64,000 nt of DNA from NCBI RefSeq assembly GCF_003977755.1, contig NZ_RQWN01000003.1, forward strand, positions 248,001 through 312,000, given 5' to 3'. The notes beneath the pieces are model-generated. The model worked only from the letters and a program-made list of their open reading frames with translations. It made no database searches and was not told where the DNA came from. Below are positions 8,165 through 16,557 of this stretch, piece by piece. Position numbers and translations under genes: made by a program. Position 1 is the first letter of the stretch. Every line of letters begins with the position of its first letter. Origin of the DNA: Haloterrigena salifodinae (lineage in GTDB: Archaea; Halobacteriota; Halobacteria; Halobacteriales; Natrialbaceae).

Positions 8165-8476
8165 ATGAGCGAACTCGAGCCCGACGACCTGCTGCCAAGC
8201 GAGCGAATGCGAAATCAGGCCCTCGAGGGCGATGTCACACAGATCCACCGCGGCCACCAGTACGCTGACGAAGGCGACACGTTCACCATCGACGGCACGA
8301 CCTTCGAGGTAACCGACGTGACCGAGCGCCGGCTGGGGGAACTGACCGACGAAGACGCCCGAGCCGAGGGGATGGACGACCTCGAGGGGTATCGACGAAT
8401 GCTCGAGCACACCCACGAGAACTTCGAGTGGGACGACGACAGCGAGGTCGTTCGCCACCGATTCGAACGGCGGTAG
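8165..8476 (+). CDS. ASCH-domain protein
   Basis: The 103-residue product matches the ASCH (PUA-like beta-barrel) pattern: LPSERMRNQALEGDVTQIHR near the N-terminus, a central GDTFTIDGTTFEVTDV strand pair, and a compact acidic C-terminus. ASCH proteins are thought to bind RNA or modified nucleotides, sometimes as coactivators; no specific role is assigned. I chose the ATG at 8165, since the upstream in-frame extension is basic and improbable. It lies on the opposite strand inside the rpl39e-ftsY cluster, between the small membrane protein and L18Ae. Confidence 0.82.
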   Translation: MSELEPDDLLPSERMRNQALEGDVTQIHRGHQYADEGDTFTIDGTTFEVTDVTERRLGELTDEDARAEGMDDLEGYRRMLEHTHENFEWDDDSEVVRHRFERR

Positions 8477-8494
8477 CCGCGACGCGCCGGGTTC

Positions 8495-8707
8495 TCAGTC
8501 GAGAACGCTTCTCAGTACGGCAGTCGTGAGTACGAACGCCGTCGCGAACACGACGCCCTGTCGGAGGCCCTCACCGATCGGTTCCGCTCCGAGCGCGGCG
8601 TAGCAGACGCGGACGGCGACCAGAACCGAAAACTGGAGACCGTAGTATAGGAATCGATTCCGTTCTAAAACCGCCTCGAACCGACGATACCGATTCCGAA
8701 TCGACAT
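8495..8707 (-). CDS. small two-helix membrane protein
   Basis: This 70-residue protein has a basic N-terminus (MSIRNRYRRFE) and two hydrophobic segments (about 19-40 and 47-68), so it should sit in the membrane with both ends inside. No family function is known to me. It follows aIF6 after 103 bp on the same strand, in a position where haloarchaeal genomes often carry a small membrane protein, so co-expression with translation genes is plausible. Confidence 0.7.
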   Translation of the reverse strand: MSIRNRYRRFEAVLERNRFLYYGLQFSVLVAVRVCYAALGAEPIGEGLRQGVVFATAFVLTTAVLRSVLD

Positions 8708-8810
8708 TCCCTACTCGGAAGAAACATCGCTCGCGATAAAATTATTCGCACCCTATCGTGTCGAAACGAGAATGAACCGTCGCGTCGAGAACCGTCGGCC
8801 GAACGGCCAG

Positions 8811-9476
8811 TTAGTCCAGATAGCCGAGCGCGTCCTCGATCCGGCCCAGTTCCGGTCCGGTTGTGTCCTCGCCGACGATGTAGCCGGATTCGTTGGCGAT
8901 CAGCCCTGAGCCGACCAGCGGCGCGCCGTAGTTGACGGTGCCGACGTCGGCCCGGACATCGAGCGTCTCCTCTAAGACGTCCAGTTCCTCATCGGTCGCC
9001 TTGGGGTGACAGAGCACCCCGGAGTTCGTCGCGACCGCGGCGGTCCCGACCGTTCGAACGCCCGCGAGGTCGCCGCGTTCGACGGGGACCTCGAGGGTAT
9101 CTTCGACGATCTGGACCGTCTCTCGCGGGAGGTCGGGGTGGACGTACGCGCCGTAGTCGTTGGCGAGCACGACGTTTCCGGCGGCGTTGATGTTCCCTGG
9201 CAGCTCCGCGACGGGCACGTCGACCGCCTCCTCGAGCGCCTCGCGCTCGTACTCGAGGACGCGGGCGCTGACGAGCAGCCCGTTCTCGTTACCCGTGGCT
9301 AGGGCGCCGACCGTCGAGGAACCGCCGACGGTCGTCTGCACCGCGGGCACCTCGAGTTCGTCGGTCAGGTCGGCGACGACGTCGTCGTCGACGTCCGGGC
9401 GAACGAGTACGCACGAGTCGGTCGCGCGGGCGAAGACGCCGACGTACGCCGACCCGGCGAAGGCGAGGCGTTGCAA
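8811..9476 (-). CDS. eif6: translation initiation factor aIF6
   Basis: This 221-residue protein is full length for archaeal IF6 and shows the family's five-fold pseudo-symmetric repeats (for example [41 protein letters not shown]). aIF6 binds the large subunit and prevents premature joining with the small subunit. It starts 2 nt after the L31e stop, so it belongs to the rpl39e-rpl31e-eif6 operon. Confidence 0.97.
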   Translation of the reverse strand: MQRLAFAGSAYVGVFARATDSCVLVRPDVDDDVVADLTDELEVPAVQTTVGGSSTVGALATGNENGLLVSARVLEYEREALEEAVDVPVAELPGNINAAGNVVLANDYGAYVHPDLPRETVQIVEDTLEVPVERGDLAGVRTVGTAAVATNSGVLCHPKATDEELDVLEETLDVRADVGTVNYGAPLVGSGLIANESGYIVGEDTTGPELGRIEDALGYLD

Positions 9477-9478
9477 GT

Positions 9479-9757
9479 TTAGTCGGCGACCTCGGCCTCG
9501 ACGACGGCCTCACCCTCTTCGTCGAAGCGGGCTGCGCGGACGCGCAGCTTTCGCGGCGGGTTGGAGCGACCGTTCGACCAGACTTCCTCGTTGATCGAGG
9601 GGTCCAGACGGATGGCGTCCTCGTCGACCGCGAAGTGTTTCGCGAGGTGTTCGCGGATCAGCCGCATCGCGTAGTCGGCAGCCTCGTGGTTGGCCCCCTT
9701 CTTGACGTCACGCAGCGGAACGGTAACGACGCGTTCCTCGAAATCACTTGCACTCAT
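9479..9757 (-). CDS. rpl31e: 50S ribosomal protein L31e
   Basis: The 92-residue sequence shows the L31e hallmarks: a [11 protein letters not shown] start, [13 protein letters not shown], and a central [20 protein letters not shown] segment that contacts rRNA at the tunnel exit. It is more acidic at the C-terminus (VVEAEVAD), as expected in a halophile. The gene lies 2 nt after rpl39e. Confidence 0.97.
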   Translation of the reverse strand: MSASDFEERVVTVPLRDVKKGANHEAADYAMRLIREHLAKHFAVDEDAIRLDPSINEEVWSNGRSNPPRKLRVRAARFDEEGEAVVEAEVAD

Positions 9758-9759
9758 CG

Positions 9760-9912
9760 TTACTCGTCAGTGTCGTTGCGCCGCCAGTTGCGTCGCTTGG
9801 GGTTGCGCTGGACTTCCATGTCAGTCTTCATCATGACCCAGGCCGGCACGCGGCTGTTCTGGTTCTCGAGTTTGGCAAGACGCTTCTTCTTGCCCTTCGA
9901 TTTCTTACCCAT
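9760..9912 (-). CDS. rpl39e: 50S ribosomal protein L39e
   Basis: This 50-residue basic protein starts [19 protein letters not shown] and contains [10 protein letters not shown] and [10 protein letters not shown], the conserved L39e core that lines the exit tunnel. It is the first gene of the leftward operon. The ATG at 9912 gives the exact family length; the longer upstream frame is not needed. Confidence 0.97.
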   Translation of the reverse strand: MGKKSKGKKKRLAKLENQNSRVPAWVMMKTDMEVQRNPKRRNWRRNDTDE

Positions 9913-9936
9913 AGTAGCCGAACGTAGCCCGCGGTG

Positions 9937-9946
9937 GCTTAAAATC
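9937..9946 (-). promoter_or_regulatory. TATA box of the rpl39e operon
   Basis: The minus strand reads GATTTTAAGC around 9937-9946, centred about 29 nt upstream of the rpl39e ATG, consistent with a leaderless or near-leaderless operon start. Confidence 0.55.
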
Positions 9947-9990
9947 TTGTCCATCTTCGCGACGCGGGCCGACGGCGCCGTCGCCGGCGG

Positions 9991-10956
9991 TTATGGCCCC
10001 ACAGCCCGCTCGAGATAGCGCGTTATGCCCTCGAGCGTCGCCTCGCTCAGGTCGGTCGTGTACGACCAGTTCTCGACGCCGTCGGTGCCGTCGTGCCGGT
10101 GGAACGCCTCGTGATCGTAGCAGCCGGTACCGTGGAACCGGGTGCCGGCGCCGATTTCCTCCCGACCGGCGTAGGCGGACGCCATCGGGGACACGCGCAG
10201 CGTCTCGTCGTCGGTCCGGATCGCTTCCCCGAGGTTGTGATCGCACAGCGAGCCGCCGACCGCCTCGGCGACGTCGCTCGAGAGGAACGTGTGCAGCGTC
10301 TCGTGGATCGCCATGTTTCGCGTGACGGCCCGAGAATCCCAGATCTCGCTGGCGCCGACGTTCGCCACCGTCAGCGCGTCGCCGGGGCTCCCCTCGGCGT
10401 CGTCGCCGACGTGCGCGTTCGGCGACAGCGTCCCGCCGTATCCGACCCGGTAGTTCAGCGGCTCCCACCGCAGCAGCAGGTGGCAGGTCGAGCCCGTCAG
10501 CGCGTCGCGTTCCCGAAGCCGACGGTGGAACCCGTCGAGGACCGTCTCGAGCGAGGGAAGGACGACGTCGGACGGGCGCTGTACCGCCGAACGGGAGGGT
10601 CGAATCGATCCGGCGCGCTCGACGGTGATCTCGAGGGACTCGAGCCGCGATCGCTCGCGGGCGTAGTCGAGAACCTGCGCGACGGCGTCCTCGACGGCCG
10701 CCGTCGCGTCCCGCAGCGCCGGCGGCCAGCCGCCCGATCCGGCGACGGCGTTTGGCAGTCGGAGCCGCAACGGGAGCGGACCGGAGTAAACGCGGATCCG
10801 AAACGGCGTCTCGGCGGCGTCGGCGACCGCTCGAGCGTCGGCTCGAGACCACGAGACGCCGGCCGCGCCGCCAACGGCGGCCAGCACTTCTCGGCGCGAG
10901 GCGACGCGCCCGCTTGCGGCCACGTCGTCGAGTCCGGTCGGAAGCGACGGAGTCAC
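9991..10956 (-). CDS. secreted HExxH protein (putative zinc metalloprotease), Tat signal
   Basis: The protein contains the zincin motif HETLH (residues 218-222 from the chosen start), preceded by NMAI and followed by TFLSSDVAEAVG. More His/Cys residues follow (CDHNLGEA, HGTGCYDHEAFHRHDGT) that could complete a metal site. A Tat-like segment (SRREVLAAVGGAAG) lies near the N-terminus, so export is likely. The start is uncertain: a GTG at 10956 gives 321 residues with a signal of reasonable length, while an ATG at 11058 would add 34 residues. I infer a metalloprotease; the substrate is unknown. It stands alone. Confidence 0.7.
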   Translation of the reverse strand: MTPSLPTGLDDVAASGRVASRREVLAAVGGAAGVSWSRADARAVADAAETPFRIRVYSGPLPLRLRLPNAVAGSGGWPPALRDATAAVEDAVAQVLDYARERSRLESLEITVERAGSIRPSRSAVQRPSDVVLPSLETVLDGFHRRLRERDALTGSTCHLLLRWEPLNYRVGYGGTLSPNAHVGDDAEGSPGDALTVANVGASEIWDSRAVTRNMAIHETLHTFLSSDVAEAVGGSLCDHNLGEAIRTDDETLRVSPMASAYAGREEIGAGTRFHGTGCYDHEAFHRHDGTDGVENWSYTTDLSEATLEGITRYLERAVGP

Positions 10957-11123
10957 GAGCAATCGACGGCGATCTCGACCATCGTGTCCGCTCGCTACGC
11001 CGGGCGTCGGTATCGATGTCGACCTTGCATTCGCCGAGCGGCCGGTTCCGGCCCGCATAGCGACTCTCGTAGCGGGGCAACACACTATCTCGCCGGACCG
11101 ACGCGGCCGCTATCGACGGCCGG

Positions 11124-11681
11124 CTACTCGAGGGGGAACGACTCGACCGTCGAGTACACTGGCCCCGAATCGGTGAGGGTGCTCTCGGTCAGGCGCACCT
11201 CCTCGACCGTCGTCTCACCGATCGTTGGATCGCGCTCGCGGACGAGTTCTTGAACCAGGTCCTTGCCGCCGGCGTGTTCCATCCGCGCGAGCGTGACGTG
11301 GGGCGTGAAGTCGTGGGACTCCGCTTCGAATCCCATCGCCGTCGTTCGCTCCTCGATCGCCTCGTGGAGCCGCGTGAGTTCCTCGCCACCCGTTTCGGTA
11401 CCGAACCAGACCACGTTAATGTAGTCGAGGCTCGGGAAGACGCCGAGGCCGCCGTAGCGGACCGTGAAGGGATCGACGTCGGCGTCCGCGACCGCAGCCT
11501 CGAACTCTCGCTCGAGGGCGGGCAGTCGGTCCTCGTCCACATCGCCGAGGAACTTCAGCGTGACATGGGCCTGCTCGGGATCCGTGAAGTTTAGCCCGCT
11601 GGCGTCCTCGAACTCGGCTTGCAGGTCGGCGACCGACGCCGCGAGGTCGTCGGGGAGGTCGACGCTGACGAACAGTCGCAT
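11124..11681 (-). CDS. thpR: RNA 2',3'-cyclic phosphodiesterase (LigT/ThpR)
   Basis: This 185-residue protein has the two HxT motifs of the 2H phosphoesterase superfamily, HVTLKFLGDV (about 41) and HVTLARM (about 126), plus the MRLFVSVDLPDD start typical of ThpR. Such enzymes hydrolyse 2',3'-cyclic phosphate ends of RNA to 2'-phosphates. The size is normal and the start is clear. Confidence 0.93.
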   Translation of the reverse strand: MRLFVSVDLPDDLAASVADLQAEFEDASGLNFTDPEQAHVTLKFLGDVDEDRLPALEREFEAAVADADVDPFTVRYGGLGVFPSLDYINVVWFGTETGGEELTRLHEAIEERTTAMGFEAESHDFTPHVTLARMEHAGGKDLVQELVRERDPTIGETTVEEVRLTESTLTDSGPVYSTVESFPLE

Positions 11682-11802
11682 ATCGGGCGTCCGGTCGGCA
11701 GGCTATTGAATCGTGTGCCGAGCGACGCCGTCGGCGCGGCGCTCGTCGCCGTCGACGCGGAGAAAAACGAGTTGGGCTATTCAGTCGACGGTCCGGGACC
11801 GA

Positions 11803-12534
11803 TCACTCGAACTCGCCCTCGAGGTCGCTGAAGTCCTTGATTACGTGGTAGCTGATCAGATCGTCCGGCCCGTCCTGCGCGATGCCGATCACGAGGCTCT
11901 GCTCGTCGGTATCGTCGATCGACACGGTGTCGGTCTTGCTCGGGCCGCTCTGTGACGGGTCGTCAGAGTCCGTCTCGTTGGCGGTGTCGTTCCCGTCGGT
12001 TTCGTTGGCGCCGTCAGGCTCGACGCCGCCGTCCTCGACGGACTCATTTGCCAACTCCTCGTTGGCCGTCGAGTCGGATTCGTTCGTCTCGTTCGTCTCG
12101 TTTCCGGAGTCGTCGCTCGAGTCGTCGGTAGTTCCCTCCTCGAGGGGATCGTCGAGCGCGACCGTGACCTCGTAGTCGCCGGTATCGGTCCAGACGTCGT
12201 CGTACTGGGCCGTCGCCTCGGTGCTCTCGTCGGAGTCCTCGTTTTCGGAGGTAGCCTTGAGATCGAACGTCTCCTCGAGGACGCTCTCGTCGTTGGGGTC
12301 GACAACCTCGATCGTTCCGCTGACCGACTCGTCGGCGCCGTTGAAGACGTTCACTTCCTTGAGCGCCATGTCGGCGAGGAAGTCGGCGACCGCCGAACAG
12401 CCGGCGAGCGAGGCCAGCGCGGTCGCGCTCCCGGCGGCGATGAACGTGCGCCGGGAGCAGAGGCGATCGGTTCGGGAGCGGTCCGTCGACGCGGAGGGCG
12501 TCGCTGTCGATCGGGGGCGGTTTGGCGGGGACAT
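11803..12534 (-). CDS. Tat-exported lipoprotein with acidic NET-rich linker
   Basis: The 243-residue protein has a twin-arginine motif (SRRTFIAAG) and a lipobox (ASLAGC), so it is a membrane-anchored lipoprotein. A beta-rich domain follows (EVNVFNGADESVSGTIEVVD). Residues about 130-205 form a low-complexity linker rich in Asp, Glu, Asn, Ser and Thr with repeated NET units (GNETNETNESD), which may be glycosylated. A short conserved tail (DTVSIDDTDEQSLVIGIAQDG) follows. The same EVNVFN-type start occurs in several haloarchaeal lipoproteins of unknown role. It probably lies at the cell surface; no function can be assigned. Confidence 0.82.
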   Translation of the reverse strand: MSPPNRPRSTATPSASTDRSRTDRLCSRRTFIAAGSATALASLAGCSAVADFLADMALKEVNVFNGADESVSGTIEVVDPNDESVLEETFDLKATSENEDSDESTEATAQYDDVWTDTGDYEVTVALDDPLEEGTTDDSSDDSGNETNETNESDSTANEELANESVEDGGVEPDGANETDGNDTANETDSDDPSQSGPSKTDTVSIDDTDEQSLVIGIAQDGPDDLISYHVIKDFSDLEGEFE

Positions 12535-12558
12535 GCCACCCGATACTAATCGGCCGCC

Positions 12559-12575
12559 CTATAAAAATTTTTATG
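12559..12575 (-). promoter_or_regulatory. TATA box overlapping a 14-bp palindrome
   Basis: A perfect palindrome, ATAAAAATTTTTAT at 12561-12574, supplies a TATA box about 29 nt upstream of the lipoprotein ATG. Its symmetry means the same site could also be read on the plus strand. Confidence 0.55.
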
Positions 12576-12631
12576 CTGACATCTTCCGGGAGAAAGCGAA
12601 GTCGCAGCAGGCGACCCGAATCGTCCGGCGG

Positions 12632-13441
12632 TCAGAGGTCGGCGTCCCTGAAGCGGAGGTAGCCGATCGCGACGGGACCGAGGATCCAGCCCAATAGAAC
12701 GACCAGCGCAGTCCAGGAATTGACGACCGACGGTGCCGCCGCAGCGAGGTGGGCTTGCGTGGAATCGAACCCGAAGCGGACGGCGACGAGGTGACGGTAC
12801 GCCTCGCTCGGCGACGCCAACTGGAGGGCCACCGCCCAGTCGGGGATCGGCGACGGGGCGTTGAAACGGAACAGAACCGAGACGATCGTGTCCACAAGCC
12901 AGATCCAGGCCCGATCGAGCGCGACGTAGAGGCCGATCGCCCTGACGAGAACCTGGCGATCGGCCTCGAAACTCATCGAGCAGGCGATCGCGATCGAAAC
13001 GAACGCGACGCTGTACAGCACGGTTGCGCCGACGAAGGCCAGATACGACAGCGGCGCCGCGGAGTCGTACTGCGCGGCTGCGACCGCGCCGGCGACGACC
13101 AGTCCGGCGACCAGCGGGAACCCGAGCACGAGCGAGCGCCCGACGAGTTTGCCGGCGACGAAGTCTCGGCGCGACTGGGGCAGCGACAGCGCGAGGACGA
13201 GACTTCCCGATTCGCGCTCGTAGAGCACGGCCTTGTAGCCCAACGCGATGCCGATCAGGGGTACCAGCCCGTAGACGTTCCCGAACGCCGTCTCGACGAA
13301 CGCCGGGAACGCTCCGGAGTCCGGACCGAAGACGGCGCTTCCGAGGACGAACAGGCCGACGAGCACCACGAGCAGGATCCAGATCGTCCGCGAGCGGATC
13401 GAATCCCGGAAATCCTTTCGTGCGGTCGGCCGCCAGTTCAT
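12632..13441 (-). CDS. ABC-2 type (NosY-like) transporter permease
   Basis: This 269-residue protein has about six transmembrane segments, begins with a cytoplasmic helix (MNWRPTARKDFRDSIRSRT), and contains the conserved YERESGSLVLALSLPQSRRDFVAGKLVGR coupling loop of ABC-2 permeases (about 79-107). It ends GPVAIGYLRFRDADL, nearly the same tail as the next permease upstream. It is the last gene of the leftward ATPase-permease-permease operon (61-bp gap). The substrate is unknown; NosFY-like export or natural-product tolerance are the usual possibilities. Confidence 0.85.
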   Translation of the reverse strand: MNWRPTARKDFRDSIRSRTIWILLVVLVGLFVLGSAVFGPDSGAFPAFVETAFGNVYGLVPLIGIALGYKAVLYERESGSLVLALSLPQSRRDFVAGKLVGRSLVLGFPLVAGLVVAGAVAAAQYDSAAPLSYLAFVGATVLYSVAFVSIAIACSMSFEADRQVLVRAIGLYVALDRAWIWLVDTIVSVLFRFNAPSPIPDWAVALQLASPSEAYRHLVAVRFGFDSTQAHLAAAAPSVVNSWTALVVLLGWILGPVAIGYLRFRDADL

Positions 13442-13502
13442 CCGCGATCACCGCCGTCGAAGGGCGTTCGGAGAACCGTACCGTCGGAGGGTGTGCGATC
13501 GA

Positions 13503-14327
13503 TCATAGGTCTGTGTTGCGAAATCGCAGGTAGCCGAACGCGACGGGGACGACGACCCAGGCGAGAAACAGCGGGAGCGCGAGCCACTCGCTGAGGTACC
13601 AGGCGCTCGATCCCGCGTAGGGGCCGGCGCCGCCGTCGACGAAGAACCCAGTCACCAGCCGATCGTACAGCGTTACCGGGTTCAGTCCGAACAGGAACAA
13701 CGCGGGGTCGGGCAACGCGCCGTCGATCACTCCGACCGTCTCGAGGCCGAACGCCAGGGCCGCGCGAGCGGTCCGCCAGACGAGGACGAACAGCCCGTAC
13801 GCGCCGAACGCGCCGGCGGTCGCGAGGTGTTTCGACTGTGTGAGCATCGAAATCGCGGTCGCGATCCCGACGAAGATCACGCCGTAGAGGACGGTCAGCG
13901 CGACGAAGGCCAGATACCAACCTGGCGAGAGCGAGCCGAGGGGATAGACCACGAGCGCGCCGGCGACGGCTAGCGCGGCGACGAGCGTCGTCGCGAACGC
14001 GAGCGAGCGCCCGACGAGTTTGCCGACGACGAGATCGCGGCGGCTGTACGGCAGCGACAGCAGCAGCGTCAACTGGCCGGACGTCCGCTCGGTGACGATC
14101 GCGCCGTAGCCGAGGAAGACGCCGATCAGCGGCAAGAGGTAATCGATGCTCCCGGTCAGGAAGCCGAAGCTGGCGAACGCTTTCGTGGTGTAGGGCTCGC
14201 TGCCGAGAACCGGAAACAGGTAGCCGCTCAGGACGCAGGCGCCGGCGAGCGCCCACAGCAACCATCGGATCGCTCGGGAGTCGCCGGTCGTCGCGTACTC
14301 CCGGCGCGCGATCGTCGTCCACGACAT
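13503..14327 (-). CDS. ABC-2 type (NosY-like) transporter permease
   Basis: This 274-residue, roughly six-helix permease has the coupling loop TERTSGQLTLLLSLPYSRRD and tail VPVAFGYLRFRNTDL. It is paralogous to the following permease and to the one at 17062. Its start codon overlaps the last base of the ATPase gene's stop (14327), so the two are translationally coupled. It probably forms a heterodimeric channel with the downstream permease. Confidence 0.86.
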   Translation of the reverse strand: MSWTTIARREYATTGDSRAIRWLLWALAGACVLSGYLFPVLGSEPYTTKAFASFGFLTGSIDYLLPLIGVFLGYGAIVTERTSGQLTLLLSLPYSRRDLVVGKLVGRSLAFATTLVAALAVAGALVVYPLGSLSPGWYLAFVALTVLYGVIFVGIATAISMLTQSKHLATAGAFGAYGLFVLVWRTARAALAFGLETVGVIDGALPDPALFLFGLNPVTLYDRLVTGFFVDGGAGPYAGSSAWYLSEWLALPLFLAWVVVPVAFGYLRFRNTDL

Positions 14328-15241
14328 CAGCTCGCTCCGCTCGTGTACTCGACGAACATCTCCTCGAGCGACGCCTCTTCCGTCCGGAAGTTCTCGATGT
14401 CGACGCCGGCCTCGTTGAGCGTGATCAGCACGTCCATCTTGGCGTCGTTCGAGCAGGTCACCTCAACCCGGTCGGCCTCGGGGTTCGGCCAGGCGCGCTC
14501 GACGCCCGCGAGCGATTCGACCCGCTCGAGGACGCCCGCTTCGGCGCGGTCGACCGTGATCAACAGCTTCGTCGTGCCGCCGACCGACTGGCGCAGCCCC
14601 TCGATCGTGTCCGTCGCGACGAGTTCGCCGTCGTAGAGGATACCGACGCGGTCGCAGACCGCCTCGACCTGCTCTAAGATGTGACTCGAGAAGAAGACGG
14701 TCGCGCCGCGCTCGCGTTCCTCGCGGATGACCGTTCGGATCTGCTTGATCCCGTGGGGATCGAGCCCGCTGGTGGGCTCGTCGAGGACGAGCAGGTCGGG
14801 CTCGCCGACCAGCGCCATGCCGAGGACGAGCCGCTGGGCCATCCCCTTCGAGTAGCCGCCGGCCCGCTGATCGGCCGCGTCGCGGATACCAACGCGATCG
14901 AGAACGGCCATCGGTTCGACGTCGGTCTCCTTGGCCTCGATCGCGTACTCGATGTGCTGGCGCCCGGTCAGTCGGTCGTAGACGGTGTAGCCGTCCGGGA
15001 GGACGCCCATGCGGGACTTGGCCGCGACGGACTCCGACTGACAGTCGTGGCCGAAGATCGCCGCCCGCCCGTTGTCCGGCTGAGCGAAGTCGAGGAACAC
15101 GTTGATCAGCGTCGACTTGCCCGCGCCGTTCGGTCCGAGGAAGCCGAAGACCTCCCCCTCGTCGACCGTCAGATCGACGCGATCGAGCGCCGTCACGGTC
15201 CCGTACTGCTTCGAGACGTTCTCGACCGTTATTGCAGCCAT
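14327..15241 (-). CDS. ABC transporter ATP-binding protein
   Basis: The 304-residue ATPase has Walker A GPNGAGKS (36-43), signature YSKGMAQR (130-137) in place of LSGGQ, Walker B LLVLDEP (150-156) and H-loop SSHIL. The C-terminal 80 residues form the regulatory domain seen in export-type ABC-2 ATPases (CcmA/NatA type). It energises the two permeases that follow. The signature YSKGM is normal for this subgroup. Confidence 0.95.
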   Translation of the reverse strand: MAAITVENVSKQYGTVTALDRVDLTVDEGEVFGFLGPNGAGKSTLINVFLDFAQPDNGRAAIFGHDCQSESVAAKSRMGVLPDGYTVYDRLTGRQHIEYAIEAKETDVEPMAVLDRVGIRDAADQRAGGYSKGMAQRLVLGMALVGEPDLLVLDEPTSGLDPHGIKQIRTVIREERERGATVFFSSHILEQVEAVCDRVGILYDGELVATDTIEGLRQSVGGTTKLLITVDRAEAGVLERVESLAGVERAWPNPEADRVEVTCSNDAKMDVLITLNEAGVDIENFRTEEASLEEMFVEYTSGAS

Positions 15242-15259
15242 GTATTGTTAGAAGAATAA

Positions 15260-15270
15260 TTGTTTTATAG
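15260..15270 (-). promoter_or_regulatory. TATA box of the first ABC-2 operon
   Basis: The minus strand reads CTATAAAACA, centred about 24 nt upstream of the ATPase ATG at 15241, within an AT-rich island. This predicts a leaderless transcript. Confidence 0.65.
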
Positions 15271-15357
15271 TTCTTTTCACTCGACACGTCCGACGGCGGT
15301 CGGTCGGAGACTCCCGAGGTCGCAGCCCTTAACAGTCGTCGCCGCTAGTTTCTGATA

Positions 15358-16254
15358 ATGACTGACCGAGAAGGCGATCGCGAGGGCGATCACCGGTTCT
15401 CCGACGGCGAGGGATTCGACGACGCCTACGAGGAGTTCGATCTGGACCCGCCGGAGTTGGCCGTCGATCCGGGGAAGGTTGACCCCGTCGACTCGCGGGT
15501 CGTCACCGACACGCTCGACGACCAGAACCTCGCCAAGGACGATGTCGACGCCGAGGAACTGCTCGACGTCGGCCTGAACTACATGCAGATCAACCGCTAC
15601 GAGCAGGCTACCGACGCCTTCGAGCGGACCGCCCAGTTCGCCGAGGACGAGCGCTTAGAGCAGGAGGCGTGGGTGAACAAGGGCGTCGCCCACGCTGAAC
15701 TCGAGGAGTACGACGCGGCGATCGGCGCCCATCGCGAGGCCATTAACATCGACGACTCGAGCGAGCACGCGGCAACTGCCGAGACCAACCTCGCGTACGC
15801 GCTCTGGGAGTTCGGCGAGACCTCCCAGGCCCTAGACCACGCCGAGCGCGCCGTCGAGATCGACGAGCGGTTCGCCGAGGGCTGGTTCAACCGCGCCTTC
15901 TTCCTCTCGGAGCGCGGGCTGGCCGAGGAGGCCTTACACTGCATCGACAACGCCATTCGGCTGGGGCTTCGCAATACTAAGGTCCTCGAGGAGAAGGCCG
16001 AGATTCTGGAGGAACTTGGCGAGTACGACGAGGCCGAAGAGATCGCCGAGGAGGCAAACGAGATGCGCGAGCGCGCCGAACAGCACGTCATGGAGGAACG
16101 CACGGACGGCCAGTCCCAGGGACGGGGCCAGGGCGGCTCCCTCGGCGGTCCGCAGTCCCAGCCCCAGCGCGGACAGGACCCACAGGGCGGGTTCGACATC
16201 GCCGATCCCGGTCAGGCGTCCGACCGCGACGAGGAAGACTGGCGGCTCGAGTAA
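15358..16254 (+). CDS. tetratricopeptide repeat protein
   Basis: This 298-residue acidic protein contains about four TPR units between residues 60 and 230 (for example LNYMQINRYEQATDAFERTA, WVNKGVAHAELEEYDAAI, WFNRAFFLSERGLAEEALHC). It ends in a Gly/Gln/Arg-rich low-complexity tail (QSQGRGQGGSLGGPQSQPQR). TPR solenoids mediate protein-protein contacts; no enzymatic motif is present. The DUF424 gene starts 3 nt after its stop, so the two are surely co-expressed. Confidence 0.9.
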   Translation: MTDREGDREGDHRFSDGEGFDDAYEEFDLDPPELAVDPGKVDPVDSRVVTDTLDDQNLAKDDVDAEELLDVGLNYMQINRYEQATDAFERTAQFAEDERLEQEAWVNKGVAHAELEEYDAAIGAHREAINIDDSSEHAATAETNLAYALWEFGETSQALDHAERAVEIDERFAEGWFNRAFFLSERGLAEEALHCIDNAIRLGLRNTKVLEEKAEILEELGEYDEAEEIAEEANEMRERAEQHVMEERTDGQSQGRGQGGSLGGPQSQPQRGQDPQGGFDIADPGQASDRDEEDWRLE

Positions 16255-16257
16255 CGA

Positions 16258-16557
16258 ATGCTCGTCAACGAACGACAGACCCAGGAGGGGTTGCTCGTGG
16301 CGGTCTGCGACGAGGACGTCCTCGGCGAAACCTTCGAGGGCGACGACATCTCGCTGACCGTCACCGAGGAGTTCTACGGCGGCGAGAGCGCCGACGAGAG
16401 CGCCGTCGTCGACAGCCTCTCGCGGGCGGCCGTCGCCAACCTCGTCGGCACGCGCGCCGTCGAACTCGCCATCGAAGAGGGCTTTATCGACGAGGCGAAC
16501 GTCCTCGAGGTCGGATCGACGCTGCACGCGCAGTTACTGCGGATGCAGCAGTTCTGA
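16258..16557 (+). CDS. DUF424 family protein
   Basis: This 99-residue protein fits archaeal DUF424: MLVNERQTQEGLLVAVCDEDVLG at the N-terminus, then a helical segment (AVANLVGTRAVELAIEEGFID) and a short GSTLHAQLLRM end. The family is archaeal and uncharacterised; it often lies near translation genes (known context, not seen here). It is the second gene of the TPR-DUF424 pair. A hairpin array begins within about 25 nt of its stop codon. Confidence 0.87.
   Translation: MLVNERQTQEGLLVAVCDEDVLGETFEGDDISLTVTEEFYGGESADESAVVDSLSRAAVANLVGTRAVELAIEEGFIDEANVLEVGSTLHAQLLRMQQF

Noticed and set aside
12000-12120. NET-repeat region of the lipoprotein as a tandem DNA repeat locus
   Set aside because: The repeated residues come from varied codons and fit an ordinary acidic, possibly glycosylated linker.
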